Shown piece by piece: positions 61,056-64,000 of a stretch of 64,000 nucleotides of DNA. Source of the stretch: Streptomyces lunaelactis. GTDB lineage: Bacteria > Actinomycetota > Actinomycetes > Streptomycetales > Streptomycetaceae. The stretch is taken from the NCBI RefSeq assembly GCF_003054555.1, contig NZ_CP026304.1, positions 7,254,001-7,318,000 of the forward strand, written 5' to 3'. The translations under genes were made by a program, and so were the position numbers. Each line of letters begins with the position of its first letter. Position 1 is the first letter of the stretch. Under the pieces are notes generated by a model. That model ran no database searches. It was not told the origin of the DNA and saw only the letters and a list, made by a program, of their open reading frames with translations.

Positions 61056-62876
61056 GTGGCTGCGCTCATCGAGGACTATGCACTGATCGGGGACATGCAG
61101 ACCGCCGCCCTGATCGCCAGGGACGGTTCGGTCGACTGGTTCTGTCTGCCGCGCTTCGACTCGCCCGCGGTCTTCGCCGGGCTGCTCGGCACCGAGGAAC
61201 ACGGCTTCTGGCGGCTGGCCCCGGCGGGCCTCGCCGACGGCGCGGGAGCCGCCACCCGCCGCCGCTACCGCGGTGACTCACTTGTCCTGGAATCGGAGTG
61301 GGACACCCCCGAAGGAACGGTTCGGCTGATTGATTTCATGCCGCCCAGAGGCGCGGGCCGGGGTCGGCCGGATGCCGCACCCTGTCTCGTACGAATGGTG
61401 GAGGGCGTCTCAGGGCGGGTCCGCATGAGTTCCGCACTGCGGATGCGCTTCAGCTACGGCCGGATCGTCCCCTGGGTGCAGCGCGAGCACGGACCCGGCG
61501 GCCGCGACCGGCTGGTCGCCGTGGCCGGTCCCGACGCGCTCTGGCTGGACGCCGACGTCGACACCTACGGCAGCGATCTGACCACCCACGCGGCGTTCAG
61601 CGTCGGCGCGGGCGAGCGCGTCACCCTCACCCTGAGCTGGCAGCCCTCCCACGGCGACGCGCCGCCCCGGCCCAACGCCGCCCAACTCCTCGCCGACACC
61701 GAGAACTTCTGGTCCCGGTGGACCGGCCAGTGCAGCTACTCCGGCCCCTGGCGGGAAGCCGTCGTCCGCTCGCTGATCACCCTCAAGGCGCTCACCTACG
61801 CGCCCACCGGCGGAATCGTCGCCGCTCCCACCACCTCACTGCCCGAGGAGATCGGCGGCGTACGCAACTGGGACTACCGCTACGCCTGGCTGCGCGACGC
61901 CGCCATGACGCTCACCGCCCTGCTGCGCACCGGCTACCACGAGGAGGCACGCCGCTGGCGCGAATGGCTGCTGCGGGCCGTGGCCGGGGACGCGCAGAAC
62001 CTCCAGATCATGTACGGAGTGGCGGGCGAGCGCGAGCTGCCGGAGGCCGAACTGCCCTGGCTGCCCGGCTACGAGAAGTCGGGCCCGGTCCGGATCGGCA
62101 ACGGCGCCGCCAACCAGCTCCAGCTCGATGTGTACGGCGAGGTCGTGGACGCCCTCTGGCTGGGCCAGACCTCCGGGCTCTCCCGCGACGACAGCACCCA
62201 CATCCTCCAGATGAAGCTCATGAACCACCTCGAGTCCAACTGGCGCGAGCCCGACGAGGGCATCTGGGAAGTGCGCGGCCCACGCCGTGACTTCGTCCAC
62301 TCCAAGGTGATGGCCTGGGTCGCCGCGGACCGCACCGTACGCAGACTCTCCAGGCTGCCGCTGGAGGGCCCGGTGCAGCGCTGGCGCGCGCTGCGCGACG
62401 AGATACACCGCGACGTCTGCGCCCACGGCTACGACCCCGAGCGCAACACCTTCACGCAGTACTACGGCTCGCGCGAGCTGGACGCCTCGCTGCTGCTCAT
62501 CCCGCAGATGGGCTTTCTGCCGCCCTCCGACCCGCGCGTGGTGGGGACCATCGAGGCCGTCCAGCGGGAGCTGTGCGACGACGGCTTCGTACGCCGCTAT
62601 CCGGTGCCCGACGGCGGCTCCGACACCCTCGGCGGTGATGGACTGCGCGGCGGCGAAGGGGTCTTCCTGGCCTGCTCCTTCTGGCTCGCGCACGATCTCG
62701 CACTGATCGGCCGCGGGGCGGAGGCACGCCGGCTGTTCGAGCGGCTGCTCGCGCTGCGTACCGATCTCGGTCTTCTGGCCGAGGAATGGGACACCCGGCG
62801 CGGCCGGCTGGTGGGAAATTTCCCGCAGGCATTCAGCCATGTGCCGCTGATAGACACCGCCTTGCGGCTGTCCTGA
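61056..62876 (+). CDS. glycoside hydrolase family 15 protein
   Basis: The 606-residue protein starts with the GH15-type N-terminal segment IEDYALIGDMQTAALIARDG and has the catalytic-domain motifs GGVRNWDYRYAWLRDA (about 268-283), LQLDVYGEVVDALW and GEGVFLACSFWL. Family members are glucoamylases or trehalases acting on alpha-glucosides. No signal peptide is present, so it is cytoplasmic, which favours a trehalase-like role. GTG 61056 is the start. It appears monocistronic. Confidence 0.88.
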   Translation: MAALIEDYALIGDMQTAALIARDGSVDWFCLPRFDSPAVFAGLLGTEEHGFWRLAPAGLADGAGAATRRRYRGDSLVLESEWDTPEGTVRLIDFMPPRGAGRGRPDAAPCLVRMVEGVSGRVRMSSALRMRFSYGRIVPWVQREHGPGGRDRLVAVAGPDALWLDADVDTYGSDLTTHAAFSVGAGERVTLTLSWQPSHGDAPPRPNAAQLLADTENFWSRWTGQCSYSGPWREAVVRSLITLKALTYAPTGGIVAAPTTSLPEEIGGVRNWDYRYAWLRDAAMTLTALLRTGYHEEARRWREWLLRAVAGDAQNLQIMYGVAGERELPEAELPWLPGYEKSGPVRIGNGAANQLQLDVYGEVVDALWLGQTSGLSRDDSTHILQMKLMNHLESNWREPDEGIWEVRGPRRDFVHSKVMAWVAADRTVRRLSRLPLEGPVQRWRALRDEIHRDVCAHGYDPERNTFTQYYGSRELDASLLLIPQMGFLPPSDPRVVGTIEAVQRELCDDGFVRRYPVPDGGSDTLGGDGLRGGEGVFLACSFWLAHDLALIGRGAEARRLFERLLALRTDLGLLAEEWDTRRGRLVGNFPQAFSHVPLIDTALRLS

Positions 62877-62968
62877 ACGCAGGTGGGCGGCCCGCTCCTG
62901 GAGTGAGAGTCGAGCGGGGCGGCGCATTGTCGTACGGCACTGGCATTTCCGCGCAGAGGAGATCGGCC

Positions 62969-63169
62969 ATGTCGTCGTTGCGAACGTTCGTCCTTGTCAA
63001 TGTGCTGCGTCCCGTGGGCCGGGCCCTCATCGCCTACGGGATGTACTGGGTATGGATCCCCGGCATCCACTATGAGGAAATCCTGCCCACTGACAGGTTC
63101 CCGCGAGAAGACAGCCGTGAATATCGCACCCTTTTCGGTGAGGTCGAGCCGCCTTCAAGGCAGCCTTGA
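62969..63169 (+). CDS. small membrane-associated hypothetical protein
   Basis: A 66-residue frame with GAGGAG before ATG 62969. It has a hydrophobic/aromatic segment (LIAYGMYWVWIPGIHYEEIL) and a polar tail. It lies 49 bases before the fatty acyl-AMP ligase gene, on the same strand, and may be part of that cluster. No family recognised. Confidence 0.45.
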   Translation: MSSLRTFVLVNVLRPVGRALIAYGMYWVWIPGIHYEEILPTDRFPREDSREYRTLFGEVEPPSRQP

Positions 63170-63218
63170 GACGGATTTCCCAAGCTCTGGCCATAAGTAC
63201 GCGGCTCTGGGGGAAAAG

Positions 63219-64000
63219 ATGGCTGCACACCGGAACTTCACCGAACTCGCGTCGCACAGAGCGTCGGAACTCGCACGCCAGGAGGCCTATTTCTGCGTCC
63301 GTGCGGATCAGCAGGGCGAGCTGGAATCCGATGTGCTCAGCTACGGGGAACTCGGTGAACGGGCCAAGCGGCTCGCCTCCTGGCTCCAGGAGCGCGGATC
63401 GCACGGCCACCGGGTGCTCATCCTCCAGAGCGACGTACGGGAGTTCATGAGCAGCTTCCTGGGCTGTCTGTACGCCGGGGCCGTCGCCGTGCCCGCACCG
63501 GCCCCGGTCGGATCGCGGCAGAACGTCGAACGGGTCGCGAACATCGTCAGGGACGCCTCGGTCAGCTACATCCTGACCGATGCCGCGATGGCCTCGTCCG
63601 TCTCCCAGCTGCTGGCCAACATCGGCCACCAGGAGGTCGCCTGCCTGGCCACGGACCGCGCCGAGGTCGGCGACGCGGACGCCTGGCGGATGCCGGACCT
63701 GTTCCCCGACGACGTGGCCTTTCTGCAGTACACCTCCGGCTCGGTGAGCGAGCCCAAGGGCGTCATGGTCACCCATCGCAATCTGCTCGCCAACCAGCGC
63801 GCCATCCAGCAGGCCATGCGCACCACGGCGCGGTCCCGGGTGGGCGGCTGGCTGCCGTTCCACCACGACATGGGGCTCGTCGGTCATCTGCTGCACCCGC
63901 TGTGGCTCGGCGGCGCCGGAGTGCTGATGCCGCCGATGACCTTTGTGAAGCGCCCGTTGCGCTGGCTGCAGATGGTCGACGAGTACGGCATCACCACGGG
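63219..64000 (+). CDS. fatty acyl-AMP ligase, 5' part; continues past the right edge
   Basis: The frame opens at ATG 63219 (GGGGGA five bases upstream) and has no stop before 64000, giving 260 residues. It shows the adenylate-forming pattern VLSYGELGERAKRLASWLQ, FLGCLYAGAVAVPAPAP, FLQYTSGSVSEPKGVMVTH (P-loop) and WLPFHHDMGLVGHLL. The HHDMG segment and the early spacing are those of fatty acyl-AMP ligases, which load fatty acids onto carrier proteins of polyketide or lipopeptide synthases. It therefore probably starts a biosynthetic cluster to the right. Confidence 0.85.
   Translation, partial: MAAHRNFTELASHRASELARQEAYFCVRADQQGELESDVLSYGELGERAKRLASWLQERGSHGHRVLILQSDVREFMSSFLGCLYAGAVAVPAPAPVGSRQNVERVANIVRDASVSYILTDAAMASSVSQLLANIGHQEVACLATDRAEVGDADAWRMPDLFPDDVAFLQYTSGSVSEPKGVMVTHRNLLANQRAIQQAMRTTARSRVGGWLPFHHDMGLVGHLLHPLWLGGAGVLMPPMTFVKRPLRWLQMVDEYGITT

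Overview
The window looks like a piece of a Streptomyces chromosome. GC is very high with strong GC3 bias, GTG and TTG starts are common, rare TTA codons sit in a few regulatory or accessory genes, and it carries the actinomycete family set of XRE/DUF5753 regulators with DUF397 partners, RsbW-like ATPases, an MmyB-like regulator and a PF04672 methyltransferase. It reads as a chromosomal stretch with many accessory insertions and several decayed genes. All calls come from reading the sequence; no database search was run.

Left part (1-11841). A three-gene run encodes a P-loop kinase, a guanylate-kinase-like protein and a beta-helix membrane protein with a degenerate channel-like tail, followed by an SDR oxidoreductase. 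Next is a regulator island. An anti-sigma-type ATPase gene (complement 3944-5511) is split by a 1082-bp IS21-derived element (4149-5230) with matching 6-bp target duplications. The element has lost its transposase except for the istA start and instead carries a STAS-domain gene. A WhiJ-like XRE/DUF397 pair diverges from it. A frameshifted secreted protease with a small companion, a long-chain acyl-CoA synthetase and a second XRE/DUF397 pair follow.

Pterin/pyrimidine cluster (11980-19534). Genes for a CDP-alcohol phosphotransferase, an MDR dehydrogenase, a QueD/PTPS-like protein lacking catalytic residues, a GT4 glycosyltransferase, a methyltransferase, a flippase-like membrane protein, a RibD-C-type reductase, a creatininase-family amidohydrolase and a GTP cyclohydrolase II with the Tyr-to-Met change associated with a formylated product. 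Together these resemble the first steps of the archaeal ArfA-ArfB-ArfC riboflavin route, diverted to an unknown glycosylated or lipid-linked product.

RiPP export locus (19567-25980). A 78-residue double-glycine precursor with a cysteine-free Gly/Val/Ala-rich core is followed, after a hairpin, by an NHLM-type secretion set: HlyD-like protein, C39-peptidase ABC transporter and a second ABC protein.

Middle (26600-36005). Mixed metabolic and secreted genes, a lipase, and remnants of an IS1182-type transposase and a tyrosine recombinase, then a third XRE/DUF397 pair.

Conflict/signalling region (36689-46541). A membrane STAND-NTPase with 14 WD40 repeats, an RsbW-like ATPase, and a polymorphic-toxin locus: SUKH-4/deaminase fusion, a P-loop plus propeller protein split by an in-frame TGA, a CpnT-like-N-terminus toxin with a C-terminal deaminase, and a SUKH-4 immunity protein.

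Right part (46652-64000). GNAT, PF04672 methyltransferase, LysR, cysteine dioxygenase with a YeiH-type exporter, a xylose locus (xylB, xylA, ROK repressor), an AAA ATPase with a TPR membrane partner, an XRE/ImmA-IrrE pair, an MmyB-like regulator, a GH15 hydrolase, and at the right edge the start of a fatty acyl-AMP ligase that probably opens a lipopeptide or polyketide cluster outside the window.
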